In this document: positions 33,493 to 46,409 of the stretch, piece by piece
Layout of the letters: every line of letters starts with the position of its first letter
Position numbering within the stretch: position 1 is the first letter of the stretch
NCBI GenBank assembly: GCA_946122785.1
Contig: CAMGYJ010000006.1
Span: forward strand, 52,348,066-52,412,065
Origin: Linum tenue
Lineage: Eukaryota > Streptophyta > Magnoliopsida > Malpighiales > Linaceae
Direction: 5' to 3'
Length of the DNA stretch: 64,000 nt
The notes under the pieces: model-generated
Database searches by the model: none
What the model saw: only the letters and a program-made list of their open reading frames with translations
Told to the model about the DNA's origin: nothing
Position numbers and translations under genes: made by a program

Positions 33493-36400
33493 GTAAGCCA
33501 CAACAGGAACGCATGTCTAGGAATGCAGTCCTTATTCCACACTAGTTGATACCATTCTACCTTATCATTCTTTGCCCTGACTTCATTCCAAACTTTTGAC
33601 ACTGAAAATCTATTCATGCTCTCATCATCCCACAGGAGAGAAGGCCCCATAGTTGTAATATAAGGACGAACAACATCTCGACACTTGAGAATTCACTTCC
33701 AAATCCATGTGCTCAGCAGATGAGATAGGGAGATCCCATAAGCTAAGTTATTTTATCCTATAACGTCTCACCCATGCCAGCCACAAAGAACCTACTTCTG
33801 TAAATATATCCCACAAATGTCTTGAGACACAAGAAAGATTCCAAAATCTGAAATTTTGGATTTCTAACCCCTCTCCCTTTAACGGCCTAGCCAGAAATTC
33901 CATCCCACAATCGCACGAGTTCGAAGGCTATCTCAATCAATCCCCCAGAGAAATTCATTACACAGGCGTTCTACTTCTTTGATAATGTACTGTGGCAGAA
34001 GAAACAAATTCATCCAGAATTGCATGATGCAGGAAATAATAGAGGATACTAACTGGAGTTTACTTGCATAATTGAGCAGCTTTGACCTCCACCTTCGTAG
34101 TTTCCGAGTAAAGAGGCTTCCCAAAAGAAACTCAGTATTTTCAGAAATTCTAATAATTTCTTCCTTAGAGATCCCTAAACAAAACAATTGGTACTTCATG
34201 GGGTTGCATTTCAGACCCGAGATGAGAAAAAATTGTTCCAACAATCTTATGATTCCGACAACACCCCTAATGGAGCCATTGGTAAAAACCATCGAATCAT
34301 CAACAAAACAAACATGCGTAATACCGAGAGGTTTACTCAGATGAAATGGAATATGCTCATCTCTTGTTGCTTTCTTCATTAAGCAATCAAAGTTTTCCAT
34401 GGCCACTATAAACATATAAGGGGATAAGGGATCCCTTGTTTTAAACCTCTTCTAGCTTCAAACATTCTACTGAGATCCCTATTAATAGCAATGCTAATCA
34501 CTGGAGTACAGATGCAAGCTCTTAGTAATTTAATAAAACCTACAGGGAATCCCATTGCCTCTAACACACACACACAAAAAAAAAAAACCCCAATGCACGG
34601 AGTCAAATACCTTCATTAGGTCAATTTGACTATACACCGAGAAGAAATGGATGTCTAGTGATAGTCTTTTACCAACTCTTAAACCAGTAAACTGTTATCC
34701 ACAATCAACCTCCCTTTTATAAAAGCTGCTTGAGACTTACTTATTATTGAGGGAAGAACCTTGGCCACTCTAGCTAGAATTCTAGATATCTCTTTGTAAA
34801 CAGTATTGCAACATGATATATGTCGGAACTCAGACATGCGTTATGAGTTGGGAAGTTTAGCCACCAGAGAAAAATAGTTGAGTTAATTGTTGTTGGCATA
34901 TGCCTCGTATAGAAAAAACTCAACACCACCTCCTCTACTTTTTTTCCTACCACTTCCTAATGAGTTTGAAAGAATTCAGTGGGAAAACCGTCAAGAGTGA
35001 GAGCTTTACACCTACCCATCTGTAGGGGTGTTCAAACGGTTTGGTTACCATGGTAACCGTTTTAACAGGTACTATTTGGATAATTTGGATAATTTGTTTG
35101 GTTTGGTTAAAGTTTTTAGCTTGTTTGGTTTAGGTGGTTTGGTTTGGTTTCAGACACTCCTAACCAGCCAAACCAAATTAACCAGTTAAGTAATTAGTCA
35201 TATATGTAACATATATTATATACACATACTTAATACTTTGCATAACCACTCAAGAGTTAACGTTCATCCCTTTTAGACTCATAAAATATAAAGCTCAATA
35301 TTGCTCATATAGTGTATATTTGTATATGTAAAATGTAGACCACAACATATGGACGCCTAATTTAGATAAATTTCATACATTATGATGGATGAAAACTTGA
35401 AAAGAAGGTCATTTCCAGCCTATGATAATTGCTAAGAGACTAAGTCAATTTACACAAACACAACAATACATTAACCCATACCATTGTCATAAATTTTTGT
35501 TAGGTGAGTACTTCTATACTAATCGTAAGATAATTGTCTTAGTTGCATGTATTTTTGTTAAGGGTCAACTATAACTACGTGTTGGTTGTTATGTTTTATT
35601 CATTATCTAAATTGCGAATTGTTGCATTAACCGAAAAATTTTCATCGTCAATCATAATGTGATTTTATATTGGTTAATATGGTTAACCAATTAACCAAAC
35701 CGATTAAACTTTAGTTTGGTTAATTTGGTTGTTGTATTAGTTTGGACGGTTTGGTTATGATATTGTATTCCATGGTTAATGGAATTTAGCCTTATTTGGT
35801 TTGGTTATAACCATGGTAACCATTTGAACACCCCTACCCATTTGTTTAATGACTTCATGAATTTCCTTCCTTGTTACTCATTGCATTAGCATAACCTTAT
35901 CTTCATCTAAAACCGAGAAGAAGATATAAAAAAATATACTGAACCAGAATGAACTTGGGCATCTGCATTTCAGATGCTTGTAATAAGCCACTACAGTCTC
36001 AGCTATTTTGTTCACCTTATTCAATTCATTACCCTCTCTATCAAGGAGTCTCGTTATCTGCTATCTTTGCATACAAATTCTAACTGTTTTATAAAAGAAA
36101 GCAATATTAGAGTCGCCTTCTTGCACCTAGCTAGTCCTCGCTTTTTGCTTATAAAACAACTCCTCTGCACACCTAATCTCAAAACATTTGATTCCCAATC
36201 TCACCTCCTCCTCAATTAACTCAGTCGTGGAATTCTCAAGTACTGCCTATTGTGTGTTTTCTAGATCATTATCTGCCATCTTAGAACGAGCTTAGATATA
36301 AGAATATACCTCTTTATTGAGCTTGCAAAGTCTAGCTTTGACCTTCCCTAACTTGCCATAGAGTATATAATGAGGAAGTCTCACACTTGAAAACTCCAAG

Positions 36401-36620
36401 CCTCTTTTATAATTTGCATATATGTAGGGTGAGACTGCCAGAACTGGAAATACTTAAAAGATTTTGGGAGGGAATCTAGGGGTGGTGAAGTCTTCAAAAG
36501 CACCCTACAATGGTATGCAACACAAGTGAGAATAGTACTTGCTGAGCTTTCCAGACCAAGTTTTATTAACCAAGATTCTATCAATCATTCGAGCAATAGG
36601 GTTGCTTCTTTGCTTGTTCC
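33493..36620 (-). pseudogene. LINE ORF2 remnant, split by a hAT element
   Basis: Minus-strand blocks run in ORF2 order. The endonuclease end and linker lie at 36584-36380 (FKYFQFWQSHPTYMQIIKEAW). The RT start includes EIHEVIKQMG near 35860, which continues after the inserted element as GRCKALTLDGFPTEFFQ near 35000. RT core motifs are ARRGLKQG near 34450 and CFVDDSMVF near 34300. A zf-RVT start lies at 33650-33495 (KVWNEVRA, WYQLVWNKDCIPRHAFLLWL). Frameshifts and stops occur throughout, and the 3' part is cut off by the solo LTR. The RT keeps a VDD motif but the gene is clearly dead. Confidence 0.8.
35023..35836. mobile_element. hAT-type element inserted in the LINE RT region
   Basis: Ends TAGGGGTGTTCAAACGG and, reversed, TAGGGGTGTTCAAATGG are near-perfect inverted repeats. 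Further matching GGTTACCATGGTAACC-type sequence lies inside both ends. Flanks CCCATCTG and CCCATTTG form an 8-bp duplication with one mismatch. The 814-bp body has no transposase. LINE RT coding resumes on either side. Confidence 0.82.
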
Positions 36621-36776
36621 ACTAGATAAACCATGAACTAGTGACTTTATGGTTCACTAACTAAAAAAAATTAATCTGACAATGGAAATTCTTCATATTA
36701 TGAGTTATCACTCGGTGTATTAGAAGCAACATTAACTTATGCTAGGGCATTAAAATCACATAAAATTGCCCGCGAG

Positions 36777-37231
36777 CAAGGTTGTCAACCCGCGGGTCGA
36801 CCCAATTTGACCCTGACTCGGTGGAAAAAACGTACCGCATGCACTCGCCGGGCCGACCGCTACAAGTTACCGGGTTGGAGGTCAAATTGTGTCATTTTTT
36901 TCTTTGATTTATGAAATGACCTATTTTTTTATTTTTCTTTTAGCCTAACTCAATCTTTGGAATCCTAAGTTGAACATTTGAATATTTATGTTATATAAGT
37001 GTGTGTGAATTTTCACTATATGTTGGATCTAAGTAGGATATGTTATTTTGGTGTAATATTATATGTTATAACTCATATGTTAGATAAGATTTGATATAAT
37101 TTATGAGGATAAGTACAATATAATGGCTCTTTTCATATTTCCGGGCCAAGCCGGGCTAAAACGGTTGACCCATTAATCCTTGACCCACTAGCTCGACCGG
37201 GTCCGGGTCAATCCGCGGGTTGACAACCTTG
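36777..37231. mobile_element. hAT MITE (CAAGGTTGTCAACCCG family), copy 1
   Basis: Left end CAAGGTTGTCAACCCGCGGG and right end reversed CAAGGTTGTCAACCCGCGGA are almost identical. A perfect 8-bp duplication CCCGCGAG flanks it (36769-36776, 37232-37239). The 455-bp body is AT-rich in the middle and non-coding. Confidence 0.87.
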
Positions 37232-37710
37232 CCCGCGAGAATCAATTTTCCTTCAGTCCCAGCAACTCCCTGTATAAGATTTTTGTATCCTTCTCTTCAT
37301 TTGGACGGTAGACAAACAGTAACACAATTGAGACTTTCCCTTTAGCCAATATTTTCAAATAGTACTAATATTATTTGTTATAATCAAGTATGAATGTTTA
37401 TATATTTATGTTATTGAATCCAATGTCTATATATTTATGTTATTTTATGGATTCAAGTATAAACTTGTAGATATTGAGTTAAATATTGTATTTAAATATG
37501 ATAATTTTTTTATTTTTTTTGCAATGTTAAATTTTATTTAAATACGAATATAAATTTTAGAGTGATTGTTTTCAAATATTTTTTATAGATACCAAATTCA
37601 TTTAGTGTTAACGATTTTCCACTTACTAGCATGTTTTACAAAAACCGACGTAAACTGGTTATACTACTGATCGACCTGTTCTATTTGTCAAACCAACATA
37701 TGGTTATAAA
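37232..37710. other. AT-rich spacer between two MITE copies
   Basis: Low-complexity AT-rich sequence with no gene. It may contain the decayed 5' edge of the LINE. Confidence 0.4.
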
Positions 37711-38057
37711 CAAGGTTGTCAACCCGTGGGTTGACCCGGACCCGGTCGAGCTAGTGGGTCAAGGGTTAATGGGTCACCCGTTTTAGCCCAAAAATATGAA
37801 AAAGTCATTATATTGTACTTATTTTAAATCCAAAATAAAAAAACAACCATACTTAAACTCCAACACACTTAAATAACTTCAACTTAAATTCAACATAGTA
37901 AAAATTCAACGACACTTTGAAACGAGCAGCCCGCTGACCCGCTCGGACGAACCAACTGCCCGGATTGTCTCTCAAATGGGTTATTTTAACCCGTTTTCAA
38001 GGTGAAGTCTGGACCAACCTGAATCAACTCATGTCGACCTCCGAATTGACAGTCTTG
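37711..38057. mobile_element. hAT MITE (CAAGGTTGTCAACCCG family), copy 2
   Basis: The left end CAAGGTTGTCAACCCGTGGG matches copy 1. The right end reversed, CAAGACTGTCAATTCGG, is more diverged. A perfect 8-bp duplication GTTATAAA flanks it (37703-37710, 38058-38065). Copy 2 ends about 245 bp upstream of the RRP6-like start codon. Confidence 0.85.
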
Positions 38058-38221
38058 GTTATAAACCATTTTGACAACTTGCTCACAAGATAAGTATTTT
38101 ACTATATAGAAATTAAAATGCTAAGGAAATGAAAACGCGAAAAAGAAAACGGGAAAAGGGGAAAGGAAGCAAAATGGCTCTCGTCTGCCTTCTTCTTCCT
38201 CGCGTGGCAGCTTCTCTTCTA

Positions 38222-38236
38222 AAACCCTAACCCTAA
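38222..38236 (+). promoter_or_regulatory. Telo-box upstream of the RRP6-like gene
   Basis: AAACCCTAACCCTAA lies about 66 bp before the start codon. Telo-boxes (AAACCCTAA) are a known feature of plant promoters of ribosome-biogenesis and translation genes, which suits an rRNA-processing exonuclease. No clear TATA box was seen. Confidence 0.65.
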
Positions 38237-38301
38237 CGTAAACCCTTCCCCTCCAACCTCTGCCTTCTTTCTTTCCCTCTCGTTTTCCAATTGGCTGTGC
38301 C

Positions 38302-41300
38302 ATGAGCCAAGACGCCATGGACATTGATCAATCCTCGCAAGCTCCCTCCCAATCCCAGACCCTGCGCACCCTTACCGCGGGGCCTCTTTCTTCTTCACTC
38401 TCCAGCCTCGCCGCGTCCTCCCGCACCATCCCTTTCAACAAGGACTTCCATTTCTTCTACAACTTCGACGATTTCAAGTCCCCCGTGAAGCGAATCGCCT
38501 CCAAATCGCAGTCACTCCTCCAATCAATAGGCTCCTCCGGTGCTGTCACCAAGGGAGAGATTGAATTCCCCGGCGATGCCGATATCGACTGCGAGGAGGC
38601 CTCCGATTGGCTGGTTAACATGAACGACGAGATATTCGAGCGCTTTGACTCTTCCGCCGATGAGTTCGAGGTATTGCGCAAGAGCCAGGAGGAAAATGCT
38701 GCTCGGAACAACTCTGTTATGGACAGCGATGGCTTCCAGACCGTCTATGGGAAGAAGAAGAAGAAGAACGTTTGGATCAATCCACAGAGTGGATTGGCTG
38801 GTAGCTCGGTCAGTAATTACGCCGGTGACTTGGCAGTGAAGGTTGCTGATAAGAAAGGGAATGCAGGTGGGAAAGCCAAGATCCCGTTCCATATTCCGTC
38901 GATAAGAAGGCCGCAGGAGGAGCATAACATATTAGTAAACAATTCCAATCAGCCATTTGAGCATGTTTGGCTGGAAAGGAGTGATGATGGATCGCGGTTC
39001 GTTCATCCCCTGGTATGCTGTTTTCGGTTGTCAGACTTTTGTTCCTTTTGCCATTCTGCTGGTTGATACAAGAACCGTGGTGGTCTAGGCTTGTATGCGT
39101 CACCGTTGCATGAGCTGCTGGATCACTTGGATTATGCTATATGGACACTAATAATGATTAGTGTCAGACTGATACTCGAGTTTCTTGTTGAAAAGCTGTT
39201 GGCAAAAGGTCCTGATGCATGCATAATTCAATAGGATTCGGTCGCCACTTGCCAGTTTTTCTGTTCCGATGCAGTTCTTTTTAGCTGTGTATCGTGAGGA
39301 TTGTCGTTTTAACTTTAAAGCGTTCTACTTATACAATGCATGCTCGTGGAATCTTTGTTCACCTCTGGTGCTTACAGATAGATTTATTAGTATTTATAAT
39401 TCCTTGTGTGCAGGAAAAGCTTTCTGTTTTGGATTTTGTGGACAAAGATGCTGGCAGAATTGAGCCGTCAGTGCCACCTGCTGTAGAGAGTACCCCATTC
39501 AAGCTTGTGGAGGATGTCAAGGATTTAAAGGAGCTGGCAGCGAAATTGCGTGCTGTAGATGAATTTGCGGTAAATACTTTTGGTGTTTGATGACTTCATT
39601 ATCTTCTGTTTTTTTCTCTCTTGCTGACCGGTTGATTGATTTAACAAAATATAGTCCTTTACATAATTGCCAATCGTTAATGCTTTGCTATGTTGGAAAC
39701 GTACGTGTGATCAGATGGTGGTTAGTATCCTTGTTCTGTGTATTACTATCATGTTCATTGTGAAGATCACAAGTGGTTAGGGTGTGCATATCTGGATAAA
39801 GTTGTTGTTGTCAAATAGCAATGTGGTAAATAAGTGCTTTTACATGTCAAGTATGCTGTTTCTCGACTGTCTTTGGATAATCGAATATTGCTTGTACATT
39901 TATTCCATGTTTCTTTCATCTGGTTTGGAATAAAGTGATTGCTTTAACATCTTAATCTTAGCAGTGTCTGCAATATTTAGATGTTTATCGATGCTTGGTG
40001 TCTTTTACCAGGGTTAATTTACTGCTCGATATAAAGTTTTCTTACATAGTAGGTGTTGACTGTTTTTTTCACTTGGGATGCTTATTGATGTTTTTTCCCG
40101 CTTTTATCAGGGTTACTTTAATGTTTGATATGATTGTTTCCATATGGAGTGGGTGTGGTCTGTTTCCCAAAACTTTCACTAGGGACAATTTATTTTTCTT
40201 AAGTGGTGGCTTAGCATGATTCATATTTCATCCATTGATTCAGATACATGTCTGTTCACCTTCTAATGTGTTTTTTCCTTAATATTCTTTGTCCCTCCTC
40301 AAGGATTAACATGCTTGATGCATCTGGTATGGTTTTATGTCTTTCTCGTTCGATTTATGCAACTGTTTCTTACTATGATGTGCAGGTTGATCTGGAGCAT
40401 AATCAATATCGTTCTTTTCAAGGATTGACATGCTTGATGCAAATTTCTACAAGAACTGAGGATTTCATTGTAGACACTTTAAAGCTTCGAATACATATTG
40501 GTCCTCATCTTAGGGAAATTTTCAAGGACCCAACCAAGAAAAAGGTATGTCTCACAAACTAATATTTCTTTGTTCCATGACATCCCTGCTGCATGACTTG
40601 ATTCCTTATGTGGCTGGTGCTAAATCTAATTTAGGTCTTGCATGGTGCCAATCAAGACATTTTGTGGCTTCAGAGGGACTTTGGAATATATATATGCAAT
40701 ATGTTTGACACGGGGCAGGTTGGTACCTCTTACTTATTTGCTTCGCCTCTGTTCTTACTGAAAGGATCTTTTATACTTTACGCTGTGATATGGTGGTTTT
40801 TCTATGTTAACAATAGCATTATTTAATCCAGAAGCTCTTTTATTGCTCAATAAGTCATGTAGCTGACCTTCTATCACTTATTGATGATTTGAGTTTGGAA
40901 TATGCATGGTATTATAAGTCAGGCTCTGCTTGCAAATATAAATATCCTGGCCTTTGCTAATTATGGATTACGTCACTTGGTGCCTTATTGTTATGCCTTT
41001 TACTCGTCAATCCATGATATTAATATCATCAATCTGAGGTATTATCTCGTACTCTGTTTATTTTTCTTACTTGCCAGGCCTCAAGAGTACTGAAACTGGA
41101 AAGGAATAGTTTGGAATATCTTTTGCATCACTTTTGTGGAGTTGTTGCCAACAAAGAGTAGGTCTTTGCGAGATGACTTAACTCCTCTTTCTTATTGGTC
41201 ATATCTTGTCTTGAATAAATAGAGGATGAGGTTGTCTTCTTCTAGCATACAGCAATACCCACTTCCTGTTATGTGTAATGTTGACCTGCTTGTCGCTTGC

Positions 41301-44300
41301 AGATACCAGAATGCAGATTGGAGATTGCGTCCTCTTCCTAGTGAGATGATTAGGTGAATATATTTATGTATAGTGATACTGATGCAAGCTCTATTACTTC
41401 CTTTTCTTGTTTCTATTATGCTTACTTAACACACTACAATTTTGTTGCTGCGTCTTGATGACAGATATGCTAGAGAAGATACCCATTATCTGTTATACAT
41501 TTATGATCAGATGAGATGCTTGTTGCATTCAATGCCCAAAGAACCTGAAAGTTCTGATACTCCATTGGTGGAGGTACAGTGATTTTCCTTTTGATTCCGG
41601 GAATTGTACCAAGGGCCTCATTTTGTAGCTTCTTTTGTATATCTGCTGAGCATGGGCTTATGACGTAGATGTGATGCGTCGCCTTTGCTTTGGATTTGTA
41701 ACCTTGGATCTGAGTTGTGGAATTTTTATTTTACATCATGATAATATGTTTTCTTTGTTGCTGGATGGAAGGGCCTATACTAGTAGTCTTTTCTTTGTCA
41801 CCTGTAATATCTGTAGCTTAGTTTTGATCTCCAATGAGAATATGTCTAGCATCTATTGAGCAATGTCTGGCAGCCTTGCTATGTCACTATATTCTGTCAC
41901 ATCACTTGCCATATTTATATTTGTGTTTGGTTTGGTTTCAAAATGAAGTGCTTTCTTCCAGATTCTGTAGCTTGTTTAAATAGGCTTCGTTGCCACTGTT
42001 TGAATGACTTTTCGCTGTTTATCACTAACAGGTGTACAAGCGAAGTAATGATGTTTGTATGCAGTTGTATGAAAAAGAGCTTTTAGCAGAGGATTCGTAT
42101 CTGCATATGTATGGGTATGCTCCATTTCATCTCAAAGTTATTTACTGGAGTCTGGAGTTTGGAGCATTCTTATATTGCCCAGTTTAAAGTGAACTGCCAT
42201 TGTTTCTTGCTTACTGCTGTATTTTGTCTTGTCATGATTGGAAACTAATAACTCCACATCCTTGGTTTCGCGGAATAGCTTGCCAAGTGCCAACTTCAGT
42301 GCCCATCAGCTTGCCATTGTTGCAGTAAGTTGTTTCTCACCATACCATAGAGTTAATTTTCTCACTAGTCTATTGCTTATGAAAAGTTGGATTAATTTTC
42401 TTTTTATGATTAAGAGATACCATTGTCCCATGCAAGACCTAGTATGTTGAAGTCACTTTCCTGTTTGGGGTTTTATGATTGACAGAAAATTGCTTCACAA
42501 ATTATATTGGTTTCTTAATGCATGCAGTTGGTGCAGCAGGTCAACTCTACTATTATCTTGTACATGATATTTATTCACTAGACTCATGTGATCTACATAA
42601 ATCGTTTTGTAGGGCCTGTATGAATGGAGAGATGTCGTGGCCCGCACTGAAGATGAGAGTACTGGTTATATATTACCAAACAAAGTTCTACTTGAGATCG
42701 GTATGAATACTCTGTTCTTACAAGTTTAACATTTTCTATTCTGTTTTGTGGTTTTATTCTATGGCAATTATTGACTTTGTAAAGGTTTTCATCTTTGGAA
42801 AATGGAAAAGCCAAGCAGATGCCTGTATCAACTGGCAAGTTGCGCCGTGTACTAAAATTGAAGCACCAGTATATTGAGCGTCACCTCAGCTCTGTTGTAC
42901 AAGTCGTTAGGCATCAATTGGAAAATGCTGCTGCATTTGAAGCTGCCGCTCAGCAACTAAAGGAATTGGCCTTGGAAATGGTAAGAGTTACTTTCTCTCT
43001 AACTGGGCAGCTTTACAAAGGTGTTCTATGAATTTCACGTTGTAAAGAAGCTTTGTGACAGCTACTGCATTTCTGTTATGGCTATAGCGTTTTAGGTTTA
43101 GTAGAAGCGAAGATATATTGTGTGTTGAAATAGTGTTTTCAGTTGGTTTTGGAAAAAGATGAGATGATGGGATACAAGATATTCTGTTAGTAATGCATAG
43201 TTTGAGGTGATGGATGCTTTGTCCAATAATAAATAATTGATTTTGTTTTGGAAAACGACTCTGTGAACATATATATATTATTAAGGGGCAAAATTGGTGT
43301 GGAATTTTATTGGTTGGTCTTTTAAAATTTAAGTAGGTTCGTATGGTTTAAAGTGACGTTTTATAATTTTAGATTTAATAATAAGTACGTTTGTTTTAGC
43401 TCTCAAGTTAACCTTTCTTTTAATTACTTAGCCAAAAGAATCACCCGCATAGTTCTTCCCAATCTTCTTCCTTTGTATCACAAGGTTGGACGGGAGCAAA
43501 ATCTTGCTGTCTCGAAAGTTGGATATGAACAACTGTCTGGGTTTTAATTTACTTCAGCAGTGCAATTCTATTTAATCAAACAATGTTTCTTGGAAGGCCT
43601 CACGGGATAATGGTGAAACAAATGATGGTTCAGAACTTCAGGATTTGCAAACTGCCGCCACTCCCTCAGAAACTCCAAATGTCAGAGCACAAAAGAATCA
43701 TGGTGCCAATGCAAAACATGCTGGCTCAAGTTCATTGCCAGCAGTCAGCCCTCCAAAGACTGAGAAGAAGCCTTTGGCGCATGTTATCAGTGAAAATGGG
43801 AAACTCGGTGTTGAGACGCCAACAAGGGTTCCTCAATCAACGAATCAAAGACCAGTAGTTGTCTCAAAAGGCTCGGACTCGTTGTCTGACATGTCTCCTA
43901 GTACAAAGGTCCCCAGATATTTGTTGATTGCAGTTTCCTTGTAGAGCAGTACTCGGTGAGTTTGACGACTGATATGGTGCTCATTTTTCCCCGAAACAGG
44001 TTTCAGGTGCTACAGTTCAGGTGCAAAAGAAGACAGGAGGCATCTTTGGAGCAATGCTCGGGAATGCTTCATTGAAGAGGCGAGCAGATACCGACAATAG
44101 GGTGGGTTTAGCGTGAATTCCCATCCATGTTGAAATTAGTGTATCTTAGGCGAAGTTACCGAAGCTAATCTAAATGATGACATTTCCTGATTTTGATTAG
44201 TTTGACTGTTGTGGACATTTCAGGATAAGAAAGACACGAAGCTGGAAAAGATTAAATCCATGGTTAGCCTTCCTTTTCATTCATTTGCTGGAAGAGACGA

Positions 44301-44892
44301 TGAGCAGCCATCAAAACCAGAAGTGAAAAAAGAGGCTGCAAGTGTTTCACAGCCTGAAGAACCAGCAGATGCTGCCCCGGCTAGTGAGATAATAATGTTT
44401 GATTCAGAGTCTAATGATCGAGGATTGGAGACTGATTCAGAACTGGAGATTGATGAATCAGAGGATAATATCAGAGCGAAGAAGGAATCACTGGAGTCTC
44501 CTTCACAAGGAGATGATGAAGCTGAAGAAACTGTTTCTGTATCTGATCTGTCTTCAAGCTTCGTCAAGTGCTTCCAGTCTAAAGATAAGAAGACGAGCGG
44601 AGATCCAAACTCGGGGTCTATGGAACCAAGTGGTCTACCCGATGTGAAGCCATTTGACTATGCTGCTGCAGCCGAAAAGCTATTGAAGTTTGAGCGACAC
44701 CGGCCTGGGACTGCTAAAGAATCGGAAGGGGTTGTCGGTAGAAAGAAGCCGGACTTGAGGGAATTAGTTAGGGGTAAAAAAGCAGCTGAAGGCAGCAGTG
44801 AGAAAGACGATGGGACAACGTCAGAGTTTCGGCCTGGTCGGAGGCGCCATGCTTTTCCTGCAAGTGGCAACCGAAGTTACAGTTATCGGTGA
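38302..44892 (+). CDS. RRP6L2: RRP6-like nuclear exosome 3'-5' exonuclease, 14 exons
   Basis: Modelled exons: 38302-39012, 39414-39569, 40386-40544, 40635-40718, 41078-41157, 41303-41353, 41465-41573, 42032-42114, 42279-42324, 42613-42700, 42811-42980, 43597-43908, 44000-44101, 44224-44892. They join in frame to 939 residues. The PMC2NT-type N-terminus is at about 40-130 and a KKKKK basic patch near 155. The DEDD-Y exonuclease has VDLE (D291, E293), [10 protein letters not shown] (D350) and [10 protein letters not shown] (Y415, D419). An HRDC domain follows at about 470-560, then a long acidic, Ser-rich tail. RRP6 trims and degrades rRNA precursors and aberrant nuclear RNA with the exosome. 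The layout is closest to plant RRP6L2 (about 870 residues in Arabidopsis). The acceptors of exons 11 and 12 are weak, so that part is least certain. No disabling change is seen. Confidence 0.93.
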
Positions 44893-46409
44893 CCTTGGAG
44901 TCTCTGCTTTACGTGTCCACTGTTGTAAAGGATTACAGAAAAAAAGAATTTTCATGGAATGTAAAACACTAAAACTAGTTGAAAATGTCGAATGCAAGCA
45001 GTGGCCGGTTGGTCTTTTACAGAGTTCTTTTTTTGTATTCATGAAATGGTACTGATTGCTGAAAGGTGTGGTATCCATGAAATACACTGCGTTTTTTAAA
45101 TGGTGAATTGTGATCTACGAATTGTTTAGAACTGTGGAGGACAAAAGTTCATTTACATTTTCGTAATGTGTAACGCAGTCGTGAATTGTTACAATTATAC
45201 CCGTTACCGCGTGGATTGGATGGAATATTTAATTTTGAGAGGTTTGAATATAAATTTCAAGCATAAATTGTTAGGCTGAATCACTATTCGTCTCCTAGAA
45301 TTAAAATTTTATCGCTTTAAAATACAATAAATTGACATATTTACCACTCAACTCAATTTCAATTCTAAACGCTAACCAAACAATCCGTATTCGGTATTCC
45401 CTTCCTCACCCCAATCCAAATCCACTGCCGCTCAAATAGAAGAAGCAGGCGTCGCCTGCTCGTCATCTCTGCAAGTAGGCCTCCCTGCTCCGACGCCTCC
45501 CTTCCTCACCCCCAAACCATCTTTTTTTTCTTTTTCTTCTTTCGATTACTCTCCTGTGATTATTTTCCCAACAGAGAAAATGAAAGGCCTTAGCTACTTC
45601 ATTTTTTTATTTCTTTTATTTTTATTTTTATTCCCTTCCGTTATTCCTTAAGTACACACAACAAAGTGAATCACACAAAAAGGAGAAATTGACTCCACGC
45701 CCCAGAGTTTTCACAAAGTTAGTTTTCTATTTTTTAACAGAGAGGTTCAGAAGCATGAAGTTGGAACCAGCTTAGAAAATCGGTCGCTGATAATTCCACG
45801 CCCCAGAAAAACAAACATATTCATCGTCGATAGGGAGATGGTTCAGACCAATTAATTCATCTTGACCAAATTAAAAGGGGAATCAATCAAGTTGGAACCA
45901 AAGATAATTGTTATTGGTGGGAGATGCCTCAAGATTACTTAGCTGGGATGTCGTTTACACCGCGCCGGAATCCCCCTCCGCCGCTATGTTACGCCCAAAT
46001 AGGGATGATAATGGCTCCGATACGGTGCGGTTACCCCACATCTGTTGCCCACCATTTCTGCCCGCTGGTTTTACCCATCACCACCCCGCTAAGCTTAATG
46101 GGAAGAGAATAGAAACCAAGCCCAAGCGGGTATTGGCGAACCCACGGGTCATAGATTACCCGCCAAGCCTAATAAAACTCAGTTACTCATCCAAGAAATT
46201 CTAGATCAAACATAACCCATTAAATGAACTCAAGAATGAATTGAAAACCAAAAATTTATAACATTCCAGCAGTATCTATGAACTGCATACCTAGTACTTG
46301 TCTAAAATCCATGAATATAACCTTAAATATGGGCACAAACCCATAAATATGAACGGCCAACTAGCAGAAATCTGCAATCCCCGCTAACAAACCCAGAAAC
46401 ATGGGAACT
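44893..46409. other. 3' flank of the RRP6-like gene and intergenic DNA
   Basis: The first 200-300 bp should be the 3' UTR of the RRP6-like gene. At about 45997-46180, TAGGGATGATAATGGCTCCGA followed by GGTTACCC and ACGGGTCATAGATTACCCGC resembles one half of a hAT MITE; no second end or duplication was found. Confidence 0.4.

Noticed and set aside
37920..38060. Plus-strand promoter elements within the MITE
   Set aside because: GC-rich matches belong to the hAT MITE body and are shared with the other copy, so they are not called as gene-specific sites.
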